From Blautia obeum ATCC 29174 (lineage in GTDB: Bacteria; Bacillota; Clostridia; Lachnospirales; Lachnospiraceae): a stretch of 64,000 nt of DNA. Positions 25,246-33,872 of the stretch are shown piece by piece; within the stretch, counting starts at the first letter, position 1; the number at the start of each line of letters is the position of its first letter. Below the pieces are notes generated by a model that did no database searches, was not told the origin of the DNA, and saw nothing but the letters and a program-made list of their open reading frames with translations. A program made the position numbers and the translations under genes. The stretch is from the NCBI RefSeq assembly GCF_025147765.1, contig NZ_CP102265.1:3447001-3511000 (forward strand). Reading direction: 5' to 3'.

Positions 25246-25856
25246 AATGAACCTCTTTTCTCAATACACTGCTTCGGACAAATTTCTGCACATCTTCCGC
25301 AATGCAGACAATGATTCTGGTTGATAGTAACCGGAACTGAAGATATATCAATGCATTTTTGCGGACATACAGAGCAACACAGTTTGCATCCAATACATTC
25401 TTTTCCAATAAAATACCCTGTCTGAACTGCCTCGGTTTTTCCAATTGTTATAGTATCCCTCACAATATTTGATGGATTGCTGATATCAAAATACTCTCCC
25501 TGTGCCTCATACAGCCGAAACACTTCGATTGCGTCTTTCGTATCTCCCGGATAGATTTTCTTCATATATGGATTTTTTTCAAACATAATATCAAGATTCT
25601 TTTTTCCGATGTTCTTTATTTTTCCACGCAGAGACACCGCAATTTTGTCTTTTGTTGCGGATATTGCCACATACTGCTGCTCCATTAACTGGTCATAAAA
25701 TGCTTTTCCCTTTGCTGTAAGGAAATACACACCTTCTTCATCATAGTACATCATATCTATGATTCTTGTCTGAGGATGTCCATCTGAACCTATCGTTGCA
25801 ACTGTTGTTGAATGAATTTCATCCACCAGAAGTTTAAGATAATCCATTTTTGTCAT
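25242..25856 (-). CDS. PNPOx-like flavoprotein fused to 2[4Fe-4S] ferredoxin
   Basis: A 204 aa fusion. Residues about 1-135 are a split-barrel flavin-binding domain of the pyridoxamine-phosphate oxidase superfamily (STTVATIGSDGHPQTRIIDM). Residues about 150-200 hold two CxxCxxCxxxCP clusters (CIGCKLCCSVCPQKC and CLHCGRCAEICPKQC) for two [4Fe-4S] centres. A likely electron-transfer or reductase role in the cytosol; substrate unknown. Overlaps ribU and the sirtuin gene by four bases each. Confidence 0.88.
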   Translation of the reverse strand: MTKMDYLKLLVDEIHSTTVATIGSDGHPQTRIIDMMYYDEEGVYFLTAKGKAFYDQLMEQQYVAISATKDKIAVSLRGKIKNIGKKNLDIMFEKNPYMKKIYPGDTKDAIEVFRLYEAQGEYFDISNPSNIVRDTITIGKTEAVQTGYFIGKECIGCKLCCSVCPQKCIDISSVPVTINQNHCLHCGRCAEICPKQCIEKRGSL

Positions 25857-26143
25857 TTCAAAGTCTCTCCTTTCAGTATCGGTGTAAGTTTTTTATATAT
25901 CATCATGGCAATTGCTCCAATTACCAAGCCTTTTAAGATATTAAACGGCAATGCATTGAATAGCACAACGTCCAGCTTAGTCTTAATAAATGGCAGAAAT
26001 TCGCCAAATGATGGACTCAAAGGAACCGGAAACTCTAAAAATGCCAACACATATGATATAGCTGCCAGTAGAGCTGTCATTGTTATCGTTCTTGTAGAAA
26101 CTAAATTTTTTCTTGTTTTAATAGTTGCTGTATTGTTACTCAT
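25853..26143 (-). pseudogene. ribU: RibU-type ECF riboflavin transporter subunit with internal deletion
   Basis: Ninety-six codons: the N-terminus (STRTITMTALLAAISYVLAF, then PVPLSPSF) matches RibU S components and the C-terminus (KTKLDVVLFNALPFNILKG, then IYKKLTPILKG) matches their end, but about 100 central residues (three membrane helices) are missing. The joint falls at a Ser-Phe that occurs on both sides in intact RibU, and the frame is kept. The protein probably cannot carry riboflavin, yet the frame keeps the four-gene overlap chain intact. AAAAAGGAGATTT precedes the ATG. Confidence 0.75.
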
Positions 26144-26176
26144 AAATCTCCTTTTTGTGAGATATGCCTGAATTTA

Positions 26177-26213
26177 AAACAGCCCGCAGGACGGGATTCC
26201 CTGCGGGACTTGT
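26177..26213 (-). terminator. Riboswitch expression-platform hairpin
   Basis: CCCGCAGG (26183-26190) pairs with CCTGCGGG (26200-26207), extended by AAAACA/TTGTTTT flanks. It lies between the FMN aptamer and ribU and is the likely FMN-dependent terminator. Confidence 0.75.
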
Positions 26214-26218
26214 TTTAT

Positions 26219-26328
26219 CATATCTTCTCTCATCCGGACTTTACCGTCGGTTATGGAATTGCACCATATCAGCTTTTGCTCGCAGACTATACTGCCGGTC
26301 AGGAATTACACCTTGTCCCGAAGACTGT
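26219..26328 (-). ncRNA. FMN riboswitch (RFN element) ahead of ribU operon
   Basis: On the minus strand the RFN order is clear: CTTCGGGACAAGGTGTAATT, CCTGACCGGCAGT, AGTCTGCGAGC, TGGTGCAATTCCATAACCG, ACGGTAAAGTCCGGATGAGA and a closing GAAGAT. FMN binding normally shuts off the downstream genes, here ribU, PNPOx-ferredoxin, SirTM and macrodomain. The core replaces the usual GGGGCAGGGTGAAATTCCC by a slightly diverged version. Confidence 0.93.
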
Positions 26329-26349
26329 AATTTTTTCTGTTAATTATCT

Positions 26350-26745
26350 TTAAAATTCATAAGGTGGATTTCCAGAGAAATCTGCGATTAAACCATGCGG
26401 ATTTTCAAGATAGAATACCTCAAAAATAGGATTATCTGCTGTCTGGTACTGTCCCTTAACGATAGGATTGTTCATGCATCCTTCCTTTACACTCTTGTTG
26501 TCCTCAAATACTGCTTTGCCATGAAGGCGAATCCATGCGTATTCAGGGGAAGATACTGATACTTCTACTTCAGGATTTGCTAACATATCCTTGTAAACAT
26601 CCTTTGTGTTGTTAGTACAGAACCAAAGCTTTCCGTCCTGCTCAAAACAGAACATGAATGGACGGCATTTTGCCTTTCCATCTCTTCCGACTGTTGCTAA
26701 GTACTGAACTGAATTTTTCTGTAAAAATTCTACTACTTTCTGCAT
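26350..26745 (-). CDS. Pyridoxamine 5'-phosphate oxidase-family protein
   Basis: A 131 aa split-barrel flavin-binding protein (VQYLATVGRDGKAKCRPFMF at 13-32; KLWFCTNNTKDVYKDM; VYLEN-like FYLENPHGLIADFSG near the end). Members reduce flavins or small molecules or bind FMN/F420; no substrate can be named. It lies just upstream of the FMN riboswitch, 22 bases from its 5' end, transcribed in the same direction. Confidence 0.85.
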   Translation of the reverse strand: MQKVVEFLQKNSVQYLATVGRDGKAKCRPFMFCFEQDGKLWFCTNNTKDVYKDMLANPEVEVSVSSPEYAWIRLHGKAVFEDNKSVKEGCMNNPIVKGQYQTADNPIFEVFYLENPHGLIADFSGNPPYEF

Positions 26746-26904
26746 TTTAAATTACCTCCTCGATATGTTGTAACAATGATTATTACATCTTGTAGCTATA
26801 CAATATCATCCGTTTAATGTAATGTCAATAGTTACATCAAACTTTTTGTAACTTTTTTTGTTACAACTCCTTTTGAAGATTTTACATTGATTATGAAAAA
26901 CGAA

Positions 26905-26949
26905 AAGGCTCCGGAAATTGTGATGATATAATCACTCATCCGAAGCCTT
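26905..26949 (-). terminator. Terminator after the Rrf2 gene
   Basis: AAGGCTTCGGA and TCCGGAGCCTT arms (26939-26949 and 26906-26914) with a long AT loop, followed by TTTTCGTTTTTC on the minus strand. Confidence 0.75.
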
Positions 26950-26956
26950 CTGTAGG

Positions 26957-27391
26957 CTACTCTTCCTCTGTATACACTGCAATATCTTTTTTCACATCAG
27001 CAAGTGTCATTTCTGAAAGTTTTTCCTCCATTGCCTTCTGTACTTCTAACAGTCTCTTATCAAGAACATGGTGAATATTCTTTCCTACCGGACATTTCTG
27101 ATTGGGATTCTCATGAAAATGAAACAGTTCTTCATCTGGTGCACATTCCACTGCTTTATACACATCAAGGAATGTAATCTGCTCCAATGGTCTGGTAATT
27201 GTCACACCGCCTGTCCCTCTTGCAACTTCAATAAGACCAGCAGCCTTTAATTGTTGCAATATTTTACGAACAATCACCGGATTAGTTCCAATGCTTGCTG
27301 CCATAAAATCACTAGTCATCTTCTGATCCGAAAATATATCTATACAGGCAAACATATGGATTGCCATTGTAAATCTGCTTGAAATCTGCAT
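26957..27391 (-). CDS. Rrf2 family transcriptional regulator
   Basis: A 144 aa Rrf2 regulator: ISSRFTMAIHMFACID at the N-terminus, HTH around SIGTNPVIVRKILQQLKAAG (about 36-55), the wing GTGGVTITRPLEQITFLDVY, and a C-terminal Cys (NQKCPVGKNI, about 98-107). Only one Cys lies in the usual cluster region, so an iron-sulfur cluster as in IscR is unlikely; thiol or redox sensing is possible. Start at 27391. Probably controls the PNPOx or flavodoxin neighbours. Confidence 0.88.
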   Translation of the reverse strand: MQISSRFTMAIHMFACIDIFSDQKMTSDFMAASIGTNPVIVRKILQQLKAAGLIEVARGTGGVTITRPLEQITFLDVYKAVECAPDEELFHFHENPNQKCPVGKNIHHVLDKRLLEVQKAMEEKLSEMTLADVKKDIAVYTEEE

Positions 27392-27546
27392 TATAAACAC
27401 CTCTCTTTGACAGTAATCATATCAAAAAACAGATGTAATTTCAATGGTTACATTGTTGTTGAAAACTTAATATAAATACAATCAATAGTCTGCTTTAGAA
27501 AAAAACAATTTTATGGTCTATCGACATCTCGCCAAATGGAATTTAC

Positions 27547-28077
27547 CTAACGCAGCGATGCCCCGAACGCCCTTAGTTCTTCTCTCTTTTTCTCGCTCTT
27601 GTTTTCAGACCCATGTGCTGTAAACACACCCATGTTTTCAAGTCCAAGATAATCCAGAAAGTCTCCTTTGAACGAGAAAAGAGCACCCTCATACATATTA
27701 GCATCTCCGGAGCTAAGTATCATGGCAACTTTTTTCAAATTCTTCGGTCCTCTCGGATATGCCGCAGAATAAAATCTGTCGATTACACATTTTAGCTGAC
27801 CGGATATGCCGTGATAATAAATGGGCGATGCAATAACAAGCATTTCTGCTTCTTTCAAAAGATTATATACTTCCTGCATATCATCCTTCTGAATACACTC
27901 ACCGTGTCCTTTGCTATGACAGTATTCACATGTCAAACACCCACCTATCTTCTTTTTGCATACATCCACCACATCAACGATATGTCCTGCACTCTCAGCT
28001 CCTTTCTTAAATGCATTAACCATATCTTTTGTACTTCCCTGTGAATGTGGACTTCCATTTAATACTAATATCTTCAT
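27547..28077 (-). CDS. Flavodoxin-fold NAD(P)H-dependent oxidoreductase
   Basis: A 176 aa member of the same group as the genes at 6.5 and 18.3 kb: LNGSPHSQGSTKDM (6-19), Cys motif CLTCEYCHSKGHGEC (about 47-61), SPIYYHGISGQLKCVIDRFY (about 82-101). Start at 28077 after AAGGTG. Follows an AKR fragment and the DXS-like gene on the same strand, all downstream of a divergent LysR gene. Confidence 0.85.
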   Translation of the reverse strand: MKILVLNGSPHSQGSTKDMVNAFKKGAESAGHIVDVVDVCKKKIGGCLTCEYCHSKGHGECIQKDDMQEVYNLLKEAEMLVIASPIYYHGISGQLKCVIDRFYSAAYPRGPKNLKKVAMILSSGDANMYEGALFSFKGDFLDYLGLENMGVFTAHGSENKSEKKREELRAFGASLR

Positions 28078-28108
28078 TTCCATCACCTTATCTTTTTATT
28101 CTTCAATC

Positions 28109-28266
28109 TTAGTACCAGTCATGCTTCTCATTTTTTTCCAAAGCCTCAATCTGCTCCATCTCTTCGTCAGTTAATTCAAAATCATACAACTGCGTGTTCT
28201 CCATGATGTGATCAGGATTGCTTGAACCCGGAATTACAATTCTGGTGTCACTACTTCCAGCCTCCC
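28109..28266 (-). pseudogene. C-terminal fragment of an aldo/keto reductase
   Basis: Fifty codons without a start, reading RIVIPGSSNPDHIMENTQLY and FELTDEEMEQIEAL and ending KHDWY before a TAA at 28109. This is the last tenth of an AKR (NADPH-binding IPGSSNP motif). The joint with the DXS-like gene is only a few bases upstream, so most of the AKR gene was deleted. Confidence 0.8.
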
Positions 28267-28271
28267 AATTC

Positions 28272-30041
28272 TTATTTTAACTGATTGCAAATATCCGCAA
28301 TAATCTGAGCCGGTGTCATACCAACCTCTTTCAGTAATTCATTTGGGTCATATCGGTCATAAAATTTCTTCTCAAGTCCGTAATTTTTCACTTTCATATC
28401 AGAACTACCATAGAAGGAAGCTATTTTCTCGCCAAAACCGCCGCTTAAAATACCGTCTTCCATGGTAATGACCATCTGATGTCTTTCGGAAAGACTTTCC
28501 AGTAATTCTTTGTCAATACCAGAAGCAAAACGAGGATTGATCAGTGTCGGCGTAAAGCCAAGTTCTGCTTTTATTTTTGCACTGAGCTGTTCACCACGCT
28601 GATAAAAATCACCAAGTGCCAGAATTGCAACCTTTTCACCAGCTTCTTCCACTTTAAAATGATTCAGTCTGTCAAAATCCTTATCTGCTTCACGATAGGT
28701 TACCTGATTTCCGGGGATGAGAATCATAACAGGATGTTCCCTTTGATCAACTGACCAATCAAGCATAGAAAGGTATTCATCTTTTGAGGTAGGTGCAAGC
28801 ACTACCAGATTCGGAACATTCGTGTATGCCGCCAGTCCAAAAATTCCAAGATGCGTAACATCTGTCAAACTATCAAAAGAATTGTAGTTTAAGAGAATCG
28901 TGACAGAACTATTGTTAATACATACATCATGGGAAATCTGGTCATACGCTCTTTGAATAAAGGTTGTGTTTGTAACCACAAGCGGCTTCGCACCGTTTTT
29001 TGCAGCACCAGATGCCATGGCAACCGCCTGTTCTTCCGCAATCCCTACATCCACATACTGCAATCCAAGCTCCTTTCGCTGTTCCTGATTTAAGCCTGCA
29101 CTGCCCGGCATAGCAGGAGTAATCACAAGAAGCTCAGAATCACTTTTTGCTTTTCGCATAATATACTCAGCAGTGATAGATGTATAATCTTCTCCATCGC
29201 CAAAAGAGATTGTTGGTTTGCCTGTTTCACGGTCAAATGGCATACACCAATGCCATCCCTCTTTGTCTTTTTCAGCAATCTCATATCCCTTTCCTTTTTG
29301 TGTATGGATATGGACTACGATTGGATGATCCGTATCTTTCACCTTGCGGAATAAGGAAATCAGTGATGCTATGTCATTGCCGTTTTCCTCATATATATAA
29401 TCTAATCCAAACGCTTTGAAGAGATTATTGGAAGCAGTTCCGCCTGTCTCTCTTAATTCGGCAAGATTTTTATACATTCCGCCATGTACTTCGGCAATCG
29501 ACTGCTCATTATCATTTACTATAATAATTAAATTGGAGTTAATCTCTGATCCAGCTACATTCAATCCCTCTAGTGCTTCACCGCCTGAGAGGGAGCCATC
29601 ACCAATAATTGCAATAATATTTTCTTTATCTCCTTTTATATCTCTCGCCTTAGCCAGACCCGTAGCTAAAGAAACTGAGGTCGAAGTGTGACCTACATTG
29701 AAGAAGTCATGTTCACTTTCTTCCGGATTTGTATAACCGGAATCCTCTGAAAAGTGCTCATCGGAAATATATCCATTCTTTCTTCCGGTCAAAATCTTAT
29801 GAGGATAGCTCTGATGAGATACATCAAATATAAACTTATCCTTAGGCGAAGAGAAAACATAATGCATGGCAATCTCTGCCTCCACCATACCGAAATTTGG
29901 ACCAAAGTGACCGCCGATTTTAGTCAGCCGGTTAAACAATGCCTCTCTGATTTCCGAAGCAAGTTCCTCCAGCTGCTCCATAGACAATTTTTTTACATCT
30001 TCCGGTCCGTTAATTGTTTGAATAATTTTATAATCTGTCAT
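28272..30041 (-). CDS. 1-deoxy-D-xylulose-5-phosphate synthase-like TPP enzyme
   Basis: A 589 aa thiamine-diphosphate enzyme of the DXS family. Signatures: GGHFGPNFGMVE (43-54), DVSHQSYPHKILTGR (73-87), GHTSTSVSLATGLA, GDGSLSGGEALEGLN (about 147-161, TPP-Mg), and the C-terminal transketolase part with EEQAVAMASGAA (catalytic Glu). It is about 30 residues shorter than housekeeping DXS and has DVSH instead of DVGH, suggesting a paralogue. DXS makes the precursor for isoprenoids, thiamine and pyridoxal. AAGGAGAATG precedes the ATG. Confidence 0.85.
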   Translation of the reverse strand: MTDYKIIQTINGPEDVKKLSMEQLEELASEIREALFNRLTKIGGHFGPNFGMVEAEIAMHYVFSSPKDKFIFDVSHQSYPHKILTGRKNGYISDEHFSEDSGYTNPEESEHDFFNVGHTSTSVSLATGLAKARDIKGDKENIIAIIGDGSLSGGEALEGLNVAGSEINSNLIIIVNDNEQSIAEVHGGMYKNLAELRETGGTASNNLFKAFGLDYIYEENGNDIASLISLFRKVKDTDHPIVVHIHTQKGKGYEIAEKDKEGWHWCMPFDRETGKPTISFGDGEDYTSITAEYIMRKAKSDSELLVITPAMPGSAGLNQEQRKELGLQYVDVGIAEEQAVAMASGAAKNGAKPLVVTNTTFIQRAYDQISHDVCINNSSVTILLNYNSFDSLTDVTHLGIFGLAAYTNVPNLVVLAPTSKDEYLSMLDWSVDQREHPVMILIPGNQVTYREADKDFDRLNHFKVEEAGEKVAILALGDFYQRGEQLSAKIKAELGFTPTLINPRFASGIDKELLESLSERHQMVITMEDGILSGGFGEKIASFYGSSDMKVKNYGLEKKFYDRYDPNELLKEVGMTPAQIIADICNQLK

Positions 30042-30052
30042 TTACATTCTCC

Positions 30053-30292
30053 TTATCTATTTTCATTAGATTTCTTTAACGAGTAGATCAAATAATCCAG
30101 GCAATCTATGTTATCCTGATAAATATGTGTCTGTTCCATTAAATGTTTTCTATACATACATAACTGTGATAACAGCGCTTCTACATTGTTTTCTTGTGCC
30201 AGTTTCATGCAACACTGGATTGTTTTCTGATTACAGCCTGCGTCCACAAGATTCTGATAAATTATTCCATATTTGTCATTTGCTTCTGCCAT
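30053..30292 (-). CDS. 79-residue Cys-containing helical protein
   Basis: Start at 30292 behind CAGGAGGTGCAG. All-helical 79 aa protein (MAEANDKYGIIYQNLVDAGC...) with four Cys (GCNQKTIQCCMK and QLCM). Not recognised. First gene before the DXS-like enzyme, divergent from LysR, so probably under that regulator. Confidence 0.65.
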   Translation of the reverse strand: MAEANDKYGIIYQNLVDAGCNQKTIQCCMKLAQENNVEALLSQLCMYRKHLMEQTHIYQDNIDCLDYLIYSLKKSNENR

Positions 30293-30421
30293 CTGTCTGC
30301 ACCTCCTGCTTAAATTATACATGCTTCAAACGATATATCTAATACTTATAATTCATATCACGATATTCTTGACAGGAATATCATTTGAGTATAGGATAAT
30401 AAAAAAGGTTGGAGGTGTACT

Positions 30422-31303
30422 ATGGAAATTCGTGTACTTCGTTATTTTCTTGAAATTGCACGTGAAGGAAATATGTCAAGGGCTGCTGAAAGACTTCATG
30501 TTACACAGCCAACGCTGTCTAAACAGATGAAAGATCTGGAACAAGAGCTTGGCAAAAAACTATTTAAGCGTGGCAGCACAAGCGTCAGTCTTACTGATGA
30601 GGGTATGCTTCTGCGAAAAAGAGCAGAAGATTTACTGGCCATGGCTGACAAAATCACAAACGAATTTCAGGCAATGGATGATATCACAGGAGGTGATATT
30701 TATATTGGCTGTGCAGAATCCTATCTTGTAAAATATCTTGCCCGTGCTGTAAAAAAGTTAAGCAGCATTTATCCCAATATCCATTATCATGTTACCAGCG
30801 GTGATACCGAACAGGTAACAGAACGATTAGACCGTGGACTTCTGGATATGGCATTTATAGTAGAACCGCCCGATTTATCAAAATACAATTATCTTGAAGT
30901 GCCTGAATACGATACATGGGGTGTTCTGATGAGAAAGGACAATCCATTAGCCGCAAAAGAGGCTATTGCCTTTGATGATTTATTGGATATTCCTATTTTT
31001 TGTTCGGAACAGTCTGCTAAAATGGATTTACCCCGTTGGTGTTCCGATAACCTTGACCGACTTAATATATTAGCGACATTTAATCTCTGCAATAACGGTG
31101 CCGTTTTTGTCCGTGAAGGGCTGGGGGTTGAGCTTACCTTTGAAAAGTTAGTAGAAACAAATGCAGAAAGTGATTTATGCTTCCGTCCGATCACACCACC
31201 TCTCCACACAAAAATGTATGTTATATGGAAAAAATATCAAATATTCACTCCTGTTGCTAATCTGTTATTGGAAGAAATAAAAAAGATCATCGTTTTACCA
31301 TAA
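30422..31303 (+). CDS. LysR family transcriptional regulator
   Basis: A 293 aa LysR regulator: N-terminal winged HTH (MSRAAERLHVTQPTLSKQMK, 18-37) and a periplasmic-binding-protein-like effector domain (about 90-290). The start has GGAGGTG upstream. Divergent from the 79 aa/DXS-like/AKR/flavodoxin genes, which are the probable targets. Effector unknown. Confidence 0.92.
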   Translation: MEIRVLRYFLEIAREGNMSRAAERLHVTQPTLSKQMKDLEQELGKKLFKRGSTSVSLTDEGMLLRKRAEDLLAMADKITNEFQAMDDITGGDIYIGCAESYLVKYLARAVKKLSSIYPNIHYHVTSGDTEQVTERLDRGLLDMAFIVEPPDLSKYNYLEVPEYDTWGVLMRKDNPLAAKEAIAFDDLLDIPIFCSEQSAKMDLPRWCSDNLDRLNILATFNLCNNGAVFVREGLGVELTFEKLVETNAESDLCFRPITPPLHTKMYVIWKKYQIFTPVANLLLEEIKKIIVLP

Positions 31304-31325
31304 TCGTGAAACGATGACCTTTTTG
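31285..31325 (+). terminator. Terminator overlapping the LysR stop
   Basis: GATCATCGTTT (31285-31295) pairs with AAACGATGACC (31309-31319, one mismatch) followed by TTTTTT. The LysR stop codon lies in the loop. Confidence 0.8.
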
Positions 31326-31423
31326 TGATTTGAACACAGCAAGACAAACTTCGATTTAGATTTCACCTGTAAAGTGTACCCTTTGTCAAGGACACTTTAA
31401 ATTTATAAGCTGCTTTCATATTT

Positions 31424-32485
31424 TTAAACACGGACATAACCAGTAGATGGACCTGCACCAACTTTTGCGATATACCCACTCTTAACCAGATTCGTCAAAG
31501 TCCTTTCCACGGTAATTTTGCTTATATCAGGACAAAGCTCCATGATTTCTTTCTTTGTAATTTTGCCAACCTTGTTATCAATAACCGCTTTAATTCTATC
31601 AGGCTTAGAAAGACTCCGATGCTTCAAATGCTCTACACGGCTTTCGAATTCATTGTATGCTTTCAACATGATACCCAGATAATATTTAACAAAAGGCTCA
31701 TAGCTGTTTTCTCCCTCATGCCAGCCAGTAGAACTTGCTTGAAGGGCTTCATAATATGTTTCCTTTGTCTTTTCAATCAACATTTCCATACTGATATATT
31801 TTCCAACGATGTATCCCGCCTTATAAAAAAGCAATAAAGTGAGCAAACGGCTCATCCTACCATTTCCGTCATTGAAAGGATGGATACACAGAAAGTCCAG
31901 AATGAACATGGGAATCAAAACCAGTTTATCAATGCGGTCAGCTTCCCATGCTTCAAGGAAGCGAGCGCAAAGTTCTTCCATTGCTTCATCAGTCTGAAAT
32001 GCGGGAACTGGAATAAAACGTGCCTTCTGATGACCCTCGGCATCTGTTTCTGCAATTACATTATCGGAATTCTTATAACTTCCACCAGCAGCCCCCTGTG
32101 AATAGGAGTACAGATCTCAATGTAACTGCAAAATAATGTTCGGTCTTGGGTTGATATATTCATAACCTTCGTAAATTGTGGAAAGTACTTCACGATAACC
32201 AGCAATTTCCTGCTCAGATCGGTTGCGGGGTTCTGCTTTTTGACTTACCAATTCTTCCAAACGCTTATCGCTTGTAAATATACCTTCGATTCGGTTGGAT
32301 GCTCCCGTACTCTGAATCAATGCAACTTCTAAGAGTGTTTTCAATTCATCTACATTGGCTTCGAGAAATAATTCCTGTTTGCCTTTATGTTCATGGATGC
32401 TGCTAACCATCTGAACAATTTCAGGTGTTAACAACTTTGCAGGACTTACAATAAAATCAAAGTCTCTCATAGGAATCTCCTTCAT
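31424..32485 (-). pseudogene. Fic family protein interrupted by one in-frame TGA
   Basis: The frame is continuous from 32485 to 31424 (353 codons) except for a single TGA at 32117-32119, where NIILQLH is followed by DLYSYSQGAAGG; the expected codon is CGA (Arg). The N-terminal part has the Fic_N inhibitory-type segment (STGASNRIEGIFTSDKRLEE) and the C-terminal part the intact active site HPFNDGNGRMSR and a winged helix (ITVERTLTNLVKSGYIAKVG). Fic proteins AMPylate targets. A simple nonsense mutation is the best reading. Confidence 0.85.
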
Positions 32486-32538
32486 TTCAGATTTATCTCC
32501 ATCATTCTATCATCAAATGATGGAGATCTCGATAGATT

Positions 32539-32702
32539 TGATGGAGATAGAATATCCGTATACACAATAAATATCCTCATTTCATCCATATATTATATCG
32601 TTTTACGAATTGTTTTTTTCACTAAAATTACACTATTTTTTCACTATTTTTCATTACTTCATCGTTTTCGCCAACAAATTGAGCAACGCCCGCCTCTCTG
32701 GA
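32539..32702. repeat. Direct repeat, copy 1 (integrase tail plus flank)
   Basis: About 164 bases nearly identical to 37830-37994, from TGATGGAGATAGAATATCC to CTCTGGATT. It contains the last codons of an integrase and its downstream flank. Together the two copies bracket the HAD-rib operon region. Confidence 0.85.
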
Positions 32703-32850
32703 TTCAGATTCTTTTTCTCATAAAATGCTTCTTTAAAAAGCTCTGCATTTTTCCTTTGGTCATCATCCGGAATATGAGAGTACGCATCCGTAATCATATT
32801 GACCTGTGCATGGCCGGAATCACCCTGTACTGCTTTGATATCAGATAATG
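32654..32850 (-). pseudogene. C-terminal fragment of a tyrosine integrase
   Basis: The end of the frame reads SDIKAVQGDSGHAQVNMITDAYSHI, containing the second catalytic His region and the Tyr (DAYSHI), then the tail NLNPERRALLNLLAKTMK. The segment upstream is unrelated, so the N-terminal and core parts are missing. The tail itself appears shortened compared with the copy at 37.95 kb. Confidence 0.75.
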
Positions 32851-32942
32851 GTACACACAAGCACGGAAAACACTTTATGCAAAATCTTCCACAGTAAAAT
32901 CTATAAATAATCCGCAAAGGCAAAGGAAACCGACAGTTTACC

Positions 32943-33086
32943 ATGTTTGGAATTATGGCAGTTCTTTTAGGAAGTGGAGATGCATTCCATCTGGTTCCTC
33001 GTGCAGTAGCGCTTTGTACAACTGGACTTGAGAACTTTACTGTACAGATGGGGTTAGGAAAGTGGATTACCTCTATCACTATGACT
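32943..33086 (+). pseudogene. Fragment of a membrane protein
   Basis: About 48 codons (MFGIMAVLLGSGDAFHLVPR, then TTGLENFTVQMGLGKWITSI) look like two membrane-associated segments of an unnamed multi-helix protein. It lacks a ribosome site and runs into unrelated sequence after SITMT. I do not recognise the parent gene. Confidence 0.45.
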
Positions 33087-33206
33087 ATCCTAAAATCATC
33101 CCCGCCTCAGAATTTGCAACAAATTGTTGCAAATTTTCTATATCCTTTTATTTTACAGAAGTACTTATTTTTAACTTTTTTCCTTCAGATTTTTATATTG
33201 CAAAAA

Positions 33207-33857
33207 TCATATCACCATCTGCAGTATATCCTCTATATGTTCTGCATAATAATCAGCCCCATTCAGTTCCCCTTTCTCACCATATCCATACAGGCATCCT
33301 ATAAAAGGGCTTTTGCAGGACCTGGCACATTCCAGATCCTGTCTCCTGTCTCCGACTACCAGATAAGGGCCACTATATTCCCGGATGATTTCCTGCACAA
33401 TTTCTGTCTTTGGACGGAATCTGTATGATTCACAGTCATAAAAACGATCAAACCATCGTTCCATCCCAAATTCCTTCCAGTGTGCCTCACGATATGAAGC
33501 TTTACAGTTACTTAAGATCACAAGGTGATATCCCCGGTTCTTCAAAGCTGTTAGCATCTCCTCTGCTCCCGGATACCACACTGCCTTATGTTTCCTGATC
33601 TGTCTTACCATCAGATCTCCTACCATCCTGCTTGCCTGCTCTTTATAGCTCTGATCCAGTTCCGGCAAAAATGTATTCCACATCTCCTTACTGTTAAGTC
33701 CCAGCCAGCCGGCAATTTCCACCGAGCCTATCTCCCGTTCTTCGGTAACCTTCTGTTCTGTCAGCCACTGATAGGTTTCACGAAATGCCGGTTCATAGAT
33801 TCCAAGGGTATGATGGATCGTTCCATCATAATCGAATATGATCGTTTTTGTCATCAT
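33207..33857 (-). CDS. HAD-superfamily phosphatase in the riboflavin operon
   Basis: A 216 aa HAD hydrolase with all four motifs: IFDYDGTIHH (7-16, nucleophile Asp), VILSNCKASY (about 113-122), a Lys in RPKTEIVQE, and VVGDRRQDLECA (about 169-180). It is the last gene of the rib operon, 16 bases after ribH, so it is a good candidate for the phosphatase that dephosphorylates 5-amino-6-(5-phosphoribitylamino)uracil, the step done by HAD enzymes in Bacillus and E. coli. Function is inferred from this context. Confidence 0.8.
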   Translation of the reverse strand: MMTKTIIFDYDGTIHHTLGIYEPAFRETYQWLTEQKVTEEREIGSVEIAGWLGLNSKEMWNTFLPELDQSYKEQASRMVGDLMVRQIRKHKAVWYPGAEEMLTALKNRGYHLVILSNCKASYREAHWKEFGMERWFDRFYDCESYRFRPKTEIVQEIIREYSGPYLVVGDRRQDLECARSCKSPFIGCLYGYGEKGELNGADYYAEHIEDILQMVI

Positions 33858-33872
33858 TTATTTTCCTGTCTT

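Noticed and set aside
32117..32119. Selenocysteine or recoded TGA in the Fic gene
   Set aside because: The position corresponds to an Arg codon and no selenocysteine insertion hairpin is visible; a nonsense mutation is simpler.
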